Shown here piece by piece: positions 33,840-42,890 of a stretch of 64,000 nt of DNA. A program made the translations under genes and the position numbers. Location: NCBI RefSeq assembly GCF_025264625.1, contig NZ_CP093313.1:2356001-2420000 (forward strand), given 5' to 3'. The notes beneath the pieces are model-generated. The model searched no databases and was not told the DNA's origin. It worked only from the letters and a program-made list of their open reading frames with translations. This DNA is from Occallatibacter riparius (lineage in GTDB: Bacteria > Acidobacteriota > Terriglobia > Terriglobales > Acidobacteriaceae). Every line of letters starts with the position of its first letter. Positions within the stretch are counted from its first letter, which is position 1.

Positions 33840-35174
33840 GTACAGATTCGCGTCGATGAACTCGTTCCGGAACTTTCCCTTAGGATCAAGCTGCGCCAGC
33901 AGCGCCTTGAAATCCTTCAGCTTGGGATATCGCGTCTGAAGCTTCGCGGGCTCAACGGCGAAAACTTTGCCCCAGTGCGGCCGAGCCCCAAACGGCTCCA
34001 GCTTCGCCTCGATCTGCGGCAGAAGCTTGTTCACGGCCTCCGTCTCCGGCTTCAGCGTGAAATGAATCGCGAGCGAGTCGCGCTGGTACGCCATGCTCAT
34101 CCACAGGTCATCAGCCGCGATCGTTCGCAGCTCAGTCACGAAGAGATGCGGCGTGATCTTGTCGCGTAACTGCTCCACGGCCATGATCGCCTCATATCCG
34201 CGATTGCGCGGCACAAAGTATTCCGCCTGCAACTCGCGTCCGCTGGAAGGCGTAAAGTTCATGCGGAAGTGCGGCAGCCGCTCGTACCATGGCCCCGGCA
34301 CGCCACCCTGCTCCGTGCAACTCTCCGCCGGATGCCCATCGATCGGGTGCAGCTTCTCCTTCGCCAGCTTGGCCCCATAGAACTCCGGATCCCATTTGTT
34401 CGCGTCGCCCGCGCCAACCTTGCGCTTGATCCACACCTGCGAAGCGCGATGGTTTTGCCAGTCCGTGAACAAGCTCACGCTGTATCCCGCGCCGAAGATA
34501 TCGGCGAAGTGATCCTTCAGGTGATCGAACGAGAGATTCTGATAGACCGACTGCGCCACCTGAAATGTCGGCAGCAGATTGAGCGTGACGCGCGTGACGA
34601 TACCGGGCGCGCCGAGCCCCACCACCGCCGCCGCAAAATGCTCATCCTTGTCGCGCGACAACGTATGCACCTGCCCATCGGCCATCACCAGCTCTAGTGC
34701 GGACACCGCCGTTGCCAGGTTGCCGTTGTGCAGACCCGATCCGTGCGTGGCAGTGGCAATTGCACCCGCCACCGAAATGTGGGGCAGGGAAGCGAGGTTA
34801 TGCAGCGCGTAGCCCTTCGCCTCGATCGCCGGCGCAAGCTTGCCGTATGCGATACCAGCGCCGACCGTAACCGTCTTCGCTTTCTCGTCAATGTCGATCG
34901 AGTCCAGCTTCTTCAGCGAAATCTGGTTCGCGGTGCTGTCGGCAATCGTCGAGAAGGAGTGCCGCGTCCCCAGCGCGCGCAGCTTGGCGCACTTCGTCAC
35001 CACCTGCTGCACCTCTTCGACAGACGCCGGCACATGCAACTGGTCCGTGCTGTAGTTCAGGTTGCCGGCCCAGTTCTCGCGTGGCGTCTCCGGCTCCTGC
35101 CCCGGGGCAAGATGCGAAAACACGCTGCCTGCCACAATCGCTCCTGTTGTCTTCAGAAACTCCCGCTTGTCCAT
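33822..35174 (-). CDS. FAD-binding sugar-lactone oxidase-like protein (ALO/GULO family)
   Basis: 450 residues. The N-terminus MDKREFLKTTGAIVAGSVF resembles a Tat-like signal with KR in place of RR. A FAD_binding_4 domain follows (about 40-220; RALGTRHSFSTIADS and LHNLASLPHISVAGAIATATHGSG), and then the C-terminal domain of D-arabinono/L-gulono-lactone oxidases, ending HWGKVFAVEP...LKDFKALLAQLDPKGKFRNEF. It probably oxidises an aldonolactone or alditol. ATG 35174 was chosen over a 19-residue longer form because it begins the export signal. It lies downstream of pyrC on the same strand and may read through from the pyr operon. Confidence 0.85.
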   Translation of the reverse strand: MDKREFLKTTGAIVAGSVFSHLAPGQEPETPRENWAGNLNYSTDQLHVPASVEEVQQVVTKCAKLRALGTRHSFSTIADSTANQISLKKLDSIDIDEKAKTVTVGAGIAYGKLAPAIEAKGYALHNLASLPHISVAGAIATATHGSGLHNGNLATAVSALELVMADGQVHTLSRDKDEHFAAAVVGLGAPGIVTRVTLNLLPTFQVAQSVYQNLSFDHLKDHFADIFGAGYSVSLFTDWQNHRASQVWIKRKVGAGDANKWDPEFYGAKLAKEKLHPIDGHPAESCTEQGGVPGPWYERLPHFRMNFTPSSGRELQAEYFVPRNRGYEAIMAVEQLRDKITPHLFVTELRTIAADDLWMSMAYQRDSLAIHFTLKPETEAVNKLLPQIEAKLEPFGARPHWGKVFAVEPAKLQTRYPKLKDFKALLAQLDPKGKFRNEFIDANLYSTTAG

Positions 35175-35295
35175 CACCGGCCTCGCTTGCGTCCGGTCGG
35201 AAACAAACCTGGGGAACTCCCGCCGCCGCAAGCCCGAGAATAAGTCACACGCCAGCTTCGAGCAAGCGCGGACTGAATTCGGAGCGGGCGTCAGA

Positions 35296-36594
35296 CTACT
35301 TCAGCGCGTACGCCACCCGTCCTTCGCACACTGTCCAGTGCACCCGGCCCTGCATTGTCCAGCCGTCAAACGGCGTGTTGCGCGACTTCGACTTAGTGTC
35401 CGCCGCGCGATAGGTCCACTCCGCCTTCGAGTCGAAGATCACGGCGTCCGCGGCGCTTCCCACAGCCAGCGTTCCGCGACCCTTCAGCCCCAGGACCGCC
35501 GCAGGCTGCGCGCTCAGCAGGCTCAGCACGCGTCCCAGCGGCATCTTCCATTCCCGGTGCAGATAGCGCAGGCAGAGCCCCAGCGCCGTCTCTAGGCCAG
35601 TAATACCATTCGGCGCGCGTTCAAACTCCACTTCCTTCTCGTGCGTCGCGTGCGGCGCATGATCGGTGGCAATCGCATCCACTACGCCGTCCAGAATCGC
35701 CTCGATCATGGCATCGCGATCAGCAGCCGAGCGCAGCGGCGGATTCATCTTGAAGTTCGTGTTGTATTGCCCCACGTGCTCATCGATCAGCAGAAAGTGA
35801 TGCGGAGCCACCTCGCAGGTCACCCGCAGCCCATTGCGCCGCGCCTGCCGCACCGCCGCAATCGCTCCTGCCGTCGATGTGTGGGCCACGTGCAGATGCG
35901 GCCGCGCATCGCGCAGCTCCGTCACCAGCCGGATATCACGCTCCACCAGCCCTGACTCAGCCTCCGCTGGCATGCCGCGCAACCCCAGTTTGAACGCCAC
36001 CGGGCCCGCATTCATGCTCGCGCCCTGCGTCAGCCGCGTATCTTCGGCGTGCTGAATCACGCTCAGTCCCACGCGCGCGGCGGCGGCCAGTGTATCGCGC
36101 ATCGCGCTGTCCTTCAGAATCGGGTGGCCGTCATCGGTCACCGCCACCGCGCCGGCGGACTTGAGCGCTGCAAAATCGTTAATCGTCTCGCCCTTGGAAC
36201 CGCGCGTCGCCGCCGCAATCGGGAACACGCGCACGCTCGCGCCGCGATCCGGCGACTGCATCCAACGCGTAATGTCCACCGAATCATTTACCGGCATGGT
36301 GTTCGGCATTGCCGCCACTGCCGTGAATCCACCCGCCGCTGCCGCAGCTGTCCCGGTGGCAATCGTCTCCTTGTGCCCCTGTCCCGGCTCGCGCAGATGC
36401 ACGTGAATATCGATCAACCCCGGCGCCACCACCAGCCCGGTGGCATCCAGCGTCTCGGCTCCGTTCACGCCCTTCAGCTTGCCGGGCCCGGCGATATCGG
36501 CGACTTTGCCGTCCTTGAGCAGAATGTCCTTCGGCGCATCCACTCCCGCCGCCGGATCGATCAGATGCCCATTGCGAATCACCAGCGCGCTCAT
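35296..36594 (-). CDS. pyrC: Dihydroorotase
   Basis: 432 residues, the class I type. LIDIHVHLREPGQ gives the metal-binding HxH, and later His and Asp ligands appear at IQHAED, VAHTSTAGA and AIATDHAPHATHEKEVEF. It closes carbamoyl-aspartate to dihydroorotate in pyrimidine synthesis. Its ATG overlaps the pyrB stop by 4 nt (36591-36594), so the two are co-translated. It can form a complex with PyrB in many bacteria. Confidence 0.95.
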   Translation of the reverse strand: MSALVIRNGHLIDPAAGVDAPKDILLKDGKVADIAGPGKLKGVNGAETLDATGLVVAPGLIDIHVHLREPGQGHKETIATGTAAAAAGGFTAVAAMPNTMPVNDSVDITRWMQSPDRGASVRVFPIAAATRGSKGETINDFAALKSAGAVAVTDDGHPILKDSAMRDTLAAAARVGLSVIQHAEDTRLTQGASMNAGPVAFKLGLRGMPAEAESGLVERDIRLVTELRDARPHLHVAHTSTAGAIAAVRQARRNGLRVTCEVAPHHFLLIDEHVGQYNTNFKMNPPLRSAADRDAMIEAILDGVVDAIATDHAPHATHEKEVEFERAPNGITGLETALGLCLRYLHREWKMPLGRVLSLLSAQPAAVLGLKGRGTLAVGSAADAVIFDSKAEWTYRAADTKSKSRNTPFDGWTMQGRVHWTVCEGRVAYALK

Positions 36595-37616
36595 GCCCGG
36601 CCTCCCTTGCTCGTAGCCGACAATGCGCGCTCCACCACCGCCATCCGGATCGCGACACCGTTGCTCACCTGCTCCAAAATCTTCGACTGCGGCCCATCCG
36701 CAACCCCGGCCGTAATCTCCAGACCGCGAATAATCGGCCCGGGATGCAGCACAATCGCCTCCGGCGCGAACGCATGCAGCCTGTCGCCCGTCAACTGATA
36801 CGCGCGCTTGTACTCCTCCAGGTCGAGCTGCAGCCCCGCCAACCTTTCCGCCTGGATGCGCAGCATCATCACCACGTGCGACTGCTTCAGCGCCGGTTCA
36901 AAGTCGCGCTCAATGCGCACGCCAGGCCCCGCCGTCACGGCCACCTCCGGCAGCAACTCCTTCGGCCCGCACAGCACAACCTCGGCGCCCAGCCGCGGCA
37001 GCAGCAGCATGTTCGATCGCGCCACGCGGCTGTGCAGAATGTCTCCGGTGATCGATACCGTAACTCCCTTCAGCGTCTCCGGCCCGACCTCCGTCGCTCC
37101 GCCGCGCAGATGCGCGAGCATGGTGCGCAAATCGAGCAGCGCCTGCGTCGGATGCTCGTGCATGCCATCGCCCGCGTTAAGCACCGGCAGGTGCGTGTAC
37201 TGCTCCAGCAGCCACGGTGCGCCGCTCGCGTTGTGCCGCAGAATGATCGTCTCGGCACCCAGCGCGCGTATCGTCAGCCCCGTGTCCTTGAGGCTCTCGC
37301 CCTTCTCGATGCTCGAGGAGAGATTCGAAACCAGCGTCGTATCGCAGCCCAGCGCCTTCGCCGCCAGCTCAAAGCTGGTACGCGTCCGCGTAGACGACTC
37401 GTAGAACAAGAGCGCCACCCGCCGCTTCGCGAACAACCTCATTCGCTCAAGCGGATCCTGCGCGGTAAGCTCCGTGGCCCGCCGCAGAACGTGGTTGAGC
37501 CCCTCGAGGCTCAAGTCGTTCACCGACATCAGCGAACCTGGATTGTGCGGAAACGGGATCGCCTGAACAGGCGGAGTCTGAAACGTGCGTCGTGCAGCAG
37601 CAGTAGCTGGGCTCAT
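36591..37616 (-). CDS. pyrB: Aspartate carbamoyltransferase catalytic subunit
   Basis: 341 residues. FYESSTRTRTSFELA holds the carbamoyl-phosphate-binding STRTR motif, SIEKGESLKDT the mobile-loop region, and LNAGDGMHEHPTQALLDLRTM the second substrate site. It makes carbamoyl-aspartate. ATG 37616 (MSPATAA) is preferred to a GTG at 37625. No PyrI regulatory subunit is present, so regulation probably comes through PyrR encoded just upstream. Confidence 0.95.
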   Translation of the reverse strand: MSPATAAARRTFQTPPVQAIPFPHNPGSLMSVNDLSLEGLNHVLRRATELTAQDPLERMRLFAKRRVALLFYESSTRTRTSFELAAKALGCDTTLVSNLSSSIEKGESLKDTGLTIRALGAETIILRHNASGAPWLLEQYTHLPVLNAGDGMHEHPTQALLDLRTMLAHLRGGATEVGPETLKGVTVSITGDILHSRVARSNMLLLPRLGAEVVLCGPKELLPEVAVTAGPGVRIERDFEPALKQSHVVMMLRIQAERLAGLQLDLEEYKRAYQLTGDRLHAFAPEAIVLHPGPIIRGLEITAGVADGPQSKILEQVSNGVAIRMAVVERALSATSKGGRA

Positions 37617-37761
37617 GGAACTCACTATCGTGCAGGCTGTCGGCCCTCAGCCGCAGTCTCAGCTCTTTAATCTGGTGCAGCCCATCACTTCGCGCGAATA
37701 ACTGCCTGCCTCCCCGCCTCAACTGAGGGCTGACGGCTGAGGGCTGATGGCTGCATTTCGT
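37617..37761 (-). promoter_or_regulatory. pyrR-pyrB spacer with competing repeats (possible attenuator)
   Basis: In transcript sense the 145-nt spacer holds two copies of CAGCCCTCAG (from 37724-37753) and one downstream complement (CGGCTGAGGG, 37653-37644), which can pair over ten bases. A local CCTCAGTTGAGG palindrome offers an alternative fold. Mutually exclusive pairings between pyrR and pyrB are the layout expected of attenuation. There is no U-tract after the downstream stem, so a role is unproven. Confidence 0.3.
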
Positions 37762-38331
37762 TCAGTCGACCCGCTCCACCAGCAGCACCTGCTCGTCCTG
37801 GTCGACTTCCTGAAACTTCACTTCGATAATCTCGCGGCTGCTGGTCGGCACTTGCCTTCCCACATACGTCGCCTGGATCGGCAGCTCGCGATGCCCGCGG
37901 TCAATCAGTACGGCAAGCTGCACCCGCCGCGGCCTTCCGTGGTCGAACAGTGCATCCAGCGCCGCCCGAATCGTCCGCCCGGTATAGAGCACATCGTCGC
38001 AGAGCACTACATCCTTGCCGGTGATGTCGCAGCCAATCGCCCCCGGAGTAACCACGGGGCGCACATCGGCCGTCGAAAGATCATCCCGATAGAACTGAAT
38101 GTCGAGAACGCCGGTCTCGACGGGGCACTTTTCAATGCCGGAAATCAGAGAAGCCAGCCGCTGCGCCAGCGGCACGCCGCGCCGCTTGATGCCCACCAGC
38201 ACCATGCCTTCGCAGCCGTTGCTCTTCTCAACCACCTCGTGCGCCAGCCGCACCAGGGTTCGCTCAATCTCGGAGGCGGACATCAACCTGCCCTTCACGC
38301 GCAGGGAATGCTTCACTTCAGCTTCGCTCAT
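37762..38331 (-). CDS. pyrR: PyrR bifunctional regulator / uracil phosphoribosyltransferase
   Basis: 189 residues. VVLCDDVLYTGRTIRAALDAL (about 108-128) is the PRPP-binding motif, and GVLDIQFYRDDLS and GHRELPIQATYVGRQVPTS are PyrR-specific. It binds pyr mRNA and UMP to control attenuation or translation, with weak UPRTase activity. It is the first gene of pyrR-pyrB-pyrC on the minus strand. ATG at 38331. Confidence 0.95.
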   Translation of the reverse strand: MSEAEVKHSLRVKGRLMSASEIERTLVRLAHEVVEKSNGCEGMVLVGIKRRGVPLAQRLASLISGIEKCPVETGVLDIQFYRDDLSTADVRPVVTPGAIGCDITGKDVVLCDDVLYTGRTIRAALDALFDHGRPRRVQLAVLIDRGHRELPIQATYVGRQVPTSSREIIEVKFQEVDQDEQVLLVERVD

Positions 38332-38402
38332 GGGTGCGCTCTCGTCGCTTGTCTCTCGACGGATGATACGAGGTGGGGCCGCGTGCGGGCAAATGAGAGA
38401 TT

Positions 38403-38825
38403 TCAGCCCTCACTTTGAATCGCGAGGACGCAGGGAAAACTATCCATTCGCTCCGGATTCCAGGCAAGATTGGCGAACGAAAAGGTCCACAAGGGCTCGT
38501 TGCCGCAATTCAAAATGGCGTGCGAAGCACCCGGCTGAATCTCCAGGATCACCGCTCCTCCGCGGGCGAACGCTCTCGTCTCGGCGTCGGTTCCGGGCCC
38601 CTGGTTGAAGGTCAACGTCCAACTGCCTTTCGAAAGGACCACGATCACCTCCCGCTTTTCCGCGTGGTAATGATTGCCGCGAATCCTTCCCGGGAGAATT
38701 GTAGCAACGTGGCCATCTTCCACACTGCCGAGGAATTTGATCCAGGAGGTTCCGGTTTGGAAACTCAGACCGCGTTCGTCTCCGGAATCAACTAGTTCTG
38801 TAAACTTCACGCTCGATTCAGACAT
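38403..38825 (-). CDS. Cupin-domain protein (capsular-polysaccharide/WxcM C-terminal-like)
   Basis: 140 residues, a single-domain cupin. RGNHYHAEKREVIVVLSKGSWTL supplies the HxH and Glu metal-site pattern, and EIQPGASHAILNCG the second His motif. It resembles the 'FdtA/QdtA or WxcM-like' cupins, some of which are sugar-nucleotide isomerases, but isomerase residues cannot be confirmed. It lies upstream of pyrR, and only 71 nt separate the two. Function unassigned. Confidence 0.65.
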   Translation of the reverse strand: MSESSVKFTELVDSGDERGLSFQTGTSWIKFLGSVEDGHVATILPGRIRGNHYHAEKREVIVVLSKGSWTLTFNQGPGTDAETRAFARGGAVILEIQPGASHAILNCGNEPLWTFSFANLAWNPERMDSFPCVLAIQSEG

Positions 38826-39259
38826 TGCTCACCCCTCGCACATGATTACGATTGGGAAACCTGCTCAATTTCAGCATAGCTTTACCGGTGCCATGAGTCC
38901 GGAAAGCAGCGTTGCGATGAGTGCCGCCGTAAGTGGATTGCAAACTAAAGTATTCAATCGCGGAAGCCGAAAGAACAACTTCGTCATTTTTTCGCCACCG
39001 AGGACAGAGGGTGATGGCGACAGAATCCTTAAGATGTTCGCAAAAAATGGAACAGCACCCGGCGAGGCAGAGAATTCTTTATCCCAAAGGTATCTCGGCT
39101 GGATGACTACTGGTGGAGCGCATGGCGGCTGAGACCCTTGACACCGCTGCGGTGTTCGCGCGGGATGTTTTCATTGGCTCTGTGATAGCCGGGAGCCGAG
39201 CTCAGGCCCTAACTGACAGCATCAGATGGTTGAAGCTGGTGAGAAATCATCCCTCCCTC
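38826..39259. other. Intergenic gap, no gene supported
   Basis: 434 bases between two minus-strand genes. A plus-strand frame crosses the area but begins inside the antisense of the cupin gene and has no family features. I see no tRNA, terminator or repeat. Confidence 0.45.
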
Positions 39260-39931
39260 TTACGCTTCCGGGCCCCGAGACCGCGCCATCATCCGCGCTC
39301 CCAATGCCCCACCCGCCGCCGCAAACACCAACAGCCCAACTTCAAGCAGAAGCAGCCAGATCAGGACCATCCCTGCCCTGCCCTCCGGCGAGAGGAACAG
39401 GCTGCGCACGATCGTCACTGCCTGCGGATCCGCACTCTGGAACTGCCGGCTGAAGCTCTCGTTCACCTTCGAGGTCCAAGCCTCGTCGAAGGTTCCTCCC
39501 TGATGCATGAAGAAGCGCATGGAGTAGAACGCGATCCCCGTTGCGCAGAAGGCCAGCCAGCCCGCCATAAGTCCGGTGACCAGGCCGATCCGCGCGCCCG
39601 CTCCCATCGTGATCCACGGAGACCTCTGCCTGCGGACATAAATGGAAACTGCCCACGCCGCCGCGGCAGCAATCCAGAACAGTCCAAGCAGTCCCAGGGG
39701 CGTAAACCCGCACGACAGAATCCCCGCTGGGACAGCAACAATGAGCGCCGCGCGCAGTGCCGGCTTCCATTCCACCTGGCTCGCATCCCGCACCGCATCG
39801 GTCCACCGATCCGCCTGGGCCGGCTTCTCCCCTTCTTCACTCGAGTACACCAGCTGCGGCAGCCCGCACGTCGGGCAGAAGGTACTCCGGTCGGGAATCG
39901 GCTGGTGGCAGCGATTGCAGGTGATTTCCAT
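39260..39931 (-). CDS. Zinc-ribbon membrane protein of unknown function
   Basis: 223 residues. The first 25 residues form a zinc ribbon (CNRCHQPIP...FCPTCG, two CxxC knuckles). A hydrophilic linker and four hydrophobic helices follow (about 58-75, 78-98, 108-130, 185-210). This layout, cytoplasmic zinc ribbon plus four helices, is common in Acidobacteriota and other soil bacteria without a known role. It would sit in the inner membrane. No operon partner is evident. Confidence 0.7.
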   Translation of the reverse strand: MEITCNRCHQPIPDRSTFCPTCGLPQLVYSSEEGEKPAQADRWTDAVRDASQVEWKPALRAALIVAVPAGILSCGFTPLGLLGLFWIAAAAAWAVSIYVRRQRSPWITMGAGARIGLVTGLMAGWLAFCATGIAFYSMRFFMHQGGTFDEAWTSKVNESFSRQFQSADPQAVTIVRSLFLSPEGRAGMVLIWLLLLEVGLLVFAAAGGALGARMMARSRGPEA

Positions 39932-40471
39932 CTACCTAGAGCGTATAGCATGCGGCCCGGCCTAGCGCCCGTCAAAATTGCGCGACCCTGCGCGCGACCA
40001 ATCCGCGGGAACGCTTCACGCCCAGCGCAAAAACAAAAATCCAATCAGGCAAACTCCAATACCGGAGCGCCGATTCAGGCTTTTTGAGTCTTCACGGTAC
40101 CGGCTTCCACTGTTGGCTGCCGAAGCAGAAGGGCCACGGGCAGAAACACGAAACTCCGCCGCACGCATTCCCGGCAGCGGACCGGATACATCAGGAAAAC
40201 CAGGCGAATCAAATCTCCACCGCGGATTTTCGAAAGCCGAAGATCCGTGGAAGAGCAAAAACGGGGCACTGCTTTGCCATCTGTGACCTCCCAAAGGGAT
40301 CGTACGTCGTGAACATTTAGCGGGGGTCCCAATAGCGACAGGTCGGGGCTGAAAGTGTCCAGCTACCCGGGGGAGGAAATAGGGCCCATGAATCGTTACT
40401 CGCTCATGCCACCAGATGCTGTGAATTTGGAAATCAAAGCGAAGAAATAACTTGCGGAGAGTCGACGGCGG
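39932..40471. other. Intergenic gap, no gene supported
   Basis: 540 bases between the zinc-ribbon gene and cmk. No domain-bearing frame is seen. A 20-residue plus-strand frame at 40388-40450 has a GGGGGAGG site about 10 nt before its ATG, but it is too short to claim. Confidence 0.45.
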
Positions 40472-41197
40472 TTAGCGTGCCGCCGGTTCTCCCATGGCCG
40501 CCAGCTTCTCCTCCACAATCGCCTCGGCCGCCTTCACAACCTCATCCAGAGTCATGTGGGTGGAGTCCAGCAGCACGGCGTCCTCCGCCGGGCGCAGAGG
40601 TGAGTCTGCCCGGCTTCTATCGCGCTGGTCGCGTGAACGAAGGTCTCGAATCACCTCTTCTGGCTGTTGGGCCGGCTCGGGGCCGAGCTGGTCAAAACGG
40701 CGCATGCCCCTGACCTCGGGCGCGGCGTCCAGAAATATTTTGGCTTCAGCGTGCGGAAACACCACGGTCCCGATGTCGCGGCCTTCCATCACCACGCCGC
40801 CCTCGGCGCCGAGCTGCTGCTGCAGCTTCACCATCCAGGCGCGCACAGGTGGAAACACACTGACCCGCGATGCGGCATCCGTCACCGTCGGATTGCGGAG
40901 CTGCCCCGTCACGTCTTCGTCGTCGAGCAAGACCCGGTTTTCGGCCTCACCTACTTCCAGGCGGATAGACGTTTCCTTGGATAGCTCAGTGAGTGCCGCG
41001 AGGTCGTCCAGTGGTACGTGGGCTCGCAGAGCCTTCAGGCCGAAGGCGCGGTACATCGCGCCCGTTTCAAGGTTCAGCAGGCCGAAATGCCGCGCCAGAT
41101 GGCGGGCAATGGTGCTTTTACCCGCCCCTGCCGGTCCATCAATGGCGACAATAATCCGCTTGCCGGTCGTCAGAATGTCTGTCCCCGTGCAGCTCAT
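40472..41197 (-). CDS. cmk: Cytidylate kinase
   Basis: 241 residues. The P-loop AIDGPAGAGKSTIARHLA (about 18-35) is followed by LNLETGAMYRAFGLKAL, GVVMEGRDIGTVVFPHAEAKIFLDA and the R-rich lid RDLRSRDQRDRSRADSPL, all standard for CMP/dCMP kinase. The ATG overlaps the stop of the preceding winged-helix gene by 4 nt, so expression is coupled. Besides nucleotide recycling it would return CMP released by the CMP-sugar transferases to the CTP pool. Confidence 0.94.
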   Translation of the reverse strand: MSCTGTDILTTGKRIIVAIDGPAGAGKSTIARHLARHFGLLNLETGAMYRAFGLKALRAHVPLDDLAALTELSKETSIRLEVGEAENRVLLDDEDVTGQLRNPTVTDAASRVSVFPPVRAWMVKLQQQLGAEGGVVMEGRDIGTVVFPHAEAKIFLDAAPEVRGMRRFDQLGPEPAQQPEEVIRDLRSRDQRDRSRADSPLRPAEDAVLLDSTHMTLDEVVKAAEAIVEEKLAAMGEPAAR

Positions 41198-42690
41198 CCG
41201 TGCTTCTTCGTCCCTTTACCGGCAAGACCGAAGCTCTTGCGGCCTGATCCAGCAGTAATCGGCTTGCGACCATTGCGATTGGCGGGACGCGCTTCCTTGC
41301 GTGCCGAAGCGGTCCGGCTCAGGCTGGAACTGCGGCCGGCACCCGGCTTCGCAGGAGCAGCAGCGTGGCTGCCATTGCGCGACTTCCACGCCGGCGCAGT
41401 CTTTTTGCCATTGCGGCTCGAAGCCGCGGAGCGCTCGCCCGAATTGGGCTTCGACGTCTTCGCCGCGCCGTGCCCATTGTTGCTGTGCCCGTTGCTGCCA
41501 TGACCGTTGCTCGTGTGGGAACCGGTCTTGGCTGTGCCATTCCAACGCGAGCTTGCGCCGTTGCGGCTGTTGGCAGCCGGGCGCGCCGAGCGGCCCTCAG
41601 ACGGACGCCGTGCAGGTGCTGGCTTCCGATCCCGGGTGTGGTTCGCGCTGCGGCCGAAGTGCGGGCGGCTCGAAACGTTCTTCGAACCGGAGGAGTGGCT
41701 GTGACTGGCCGGCTCCGCCTCTTCGACTTCGTGCTTCTTCTCCGGCGCCCGCACCGGTGCAACCGGTTCCGAATAGCTGTCTTCCTCACGCAGTTGCGTA
41801 AGGTAGGCAGACCCGAGGGTGCTCGCATAAATAGTTGGGCTCGGAGCGAACTCCGGCAGCGTCCCAGCAACGTAGAAGTGCGGAGCGTGGCCCAATGAAA
41901 GCGTATGAACCTGCCGCGTGGCGACCAGCCCGCGCAGGACTTCGCGAATCTTGCTGCGCGCCGTCAGCGGCGACAGGAAGATCTCCACTTCTTCCATGCT
42001 GGCGGCGATCACGGCCTGCAGGAAGATGGAGGCTAGCACTGAAATAGCGGTGACTTGCGACGTCGAAGCTCCCTCCGCAATGGCCTTCTGGAAGCGGACT
42101 CGGAGGAGCTGCCACTTGGCGGCCTTTCCGGGCGCGGCAACCATCGGAATGATGCGCAACTGCTGCCAGAGCTCTGTGATGGCGCGCAGAACGCCCATCT
42201 CGGTGAGCCCCTGGCCCAGAGCCTGCTTCAGATCGGCGACAGTTGCCTCGCCATGGCTCTCAAGGCGCTTGTAAAGCTGGATGGCGAGAGGCGAAACCGC
42301 ACGCGAGCCGGTAAGCTGCGGCGTCCTGCGCCAGTCACGATCACCTCGCAGGGCATAAACATAGGGGAGAACCCAGGCCGCGACCACATAATCGGGCTGC
42401 TCGCCGGGAGTTCCAAGAAGATTCAGCCGAACCGCGACGCCCTTTTCTTCGAGCCTAACCAGCAACTCTTCGGCGTGCGCAATCTGTTTTTGGTCGGGAG
42501 TGCTGTTATGCTGCCCGGCCACCGCTTCCACAAAGCTGGGAGCTAGAGTCGTGGAGAATTGGCGCTTGGGGAGGAACAGGCACAAACCTGTTTCTTCCAA
42601 CCATGTACACGCATCCTCCAGTGTCAGGGCTCCATGTCCGTTCTGGCGCATCCGTTCTGCGCGCGCTGCTTCCAATTGCTCCGATGTCAA
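41194..42690 (-). CDS. Winged-helix-like protein with long basic low-complexity tail
   Basis: 498 residues from the TTG at 42690, chosen because AAAGAGG lies 7 nt before it; an in-frame ATG at 42927 would overlap the mutL end. Residues about 1-330 are folded and include SPLAIQLYKRLESHGEATVADLKQAL and TEMGVLRAITELWQQLRI, which look like winged-helix segments of the AlkZ/YcaQ-related kind. From about 335 the protein is Ser/Asn/Gly/Lys/Arg-rich and disordered (SNGHGSNGHSNNGHG). That tail, about 165 residues, suggests nucleic-acid contact. It is encoded between mutL and cmk and translationally coupled to cmk. A DNA-repair role is a guess from the neighbour and the fold. Confidence 0.55.
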   Translation of the reverse strand: MTSEQLEAARAERMRQNGHGALTLEDACTWLEETGLCLFLPKRQFSTTLAPSFVEAVAGQHNSTPDQKQIAHAEELLVRLEEKGVAVRLNLLGTPGEQPDYVVAAWVLPYVYALRGDRDWRRTPQLTGSRAVSPLAIQLYKRLESHGEATVADLKQALGQGLTEMGVLRAITELWQQLRIIPMVAAPGKAAKWQLLRVRFQKAIAEGASTSQVTAISVLASIFLQAVIAASMEEVEIFLSPLTARSKIREVLRGLVATRQVHTLSLGHAPHFYVAGTLPEFAPSPTIYASTLGSAYLTQLREEDSYSEPVAPVRAPEKKHEVEEAEPASHSHSSGSKNVSSRPHFGRSANHTRDRKPAPARRPSEGRSARPAANSRNGASSRWNGTAKTGSHTSNGHGSNGHSNNGHGAAKTSKPNSGERSAASSRNGKKTAPAWKSRNGSHAAAPAKPGAGRSSSLSRTASARKEARPANRNGRKPITAGSGRKSFGLAGKGTKKHG

Positions 42691-42890
42691 AGAAGAACCT
42701 CTTTTCCAGGTCCGCGTAACGGCACCATGTTTGTGATGCTTCGTTTCGACTGGCCTGTTCAAGGTCGCGCACCTGTCTTCACAAGCACAACGACTAAGTT
42801 GGAACTCTCCGGGATTCTCTGTCCCTGGGTCGGCTACCGCCGGGCCTCCCGCCCCCCTGGGGGGTAGGGCTGCCACCTTTCCGCTACGTA

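Noticed and set aside
402..35174. A plant-like ascorbate pathway (GME plus a gulono/arabinono-lactone-oxidase-like flavoprotein)
   Set aside because: The two genes are 33 kb apart in unrelated neighbourhoods, and no GDP-L-galactose phosphorylase, galactose dehydrogenase or phosphatase set links them.
38674..39132. Plus-strand frame of 152 residues across the gap before the zinc-ribbon gene
   Set aside because: Starts inside antisense of the cupin gene, no ribosome site and no family resemblance.
40388..40450. 20-residue plus-strand frame with a good SD before cmk
   Set aside because: Too short, and no hydrophobic or leader-peptide character to support it.
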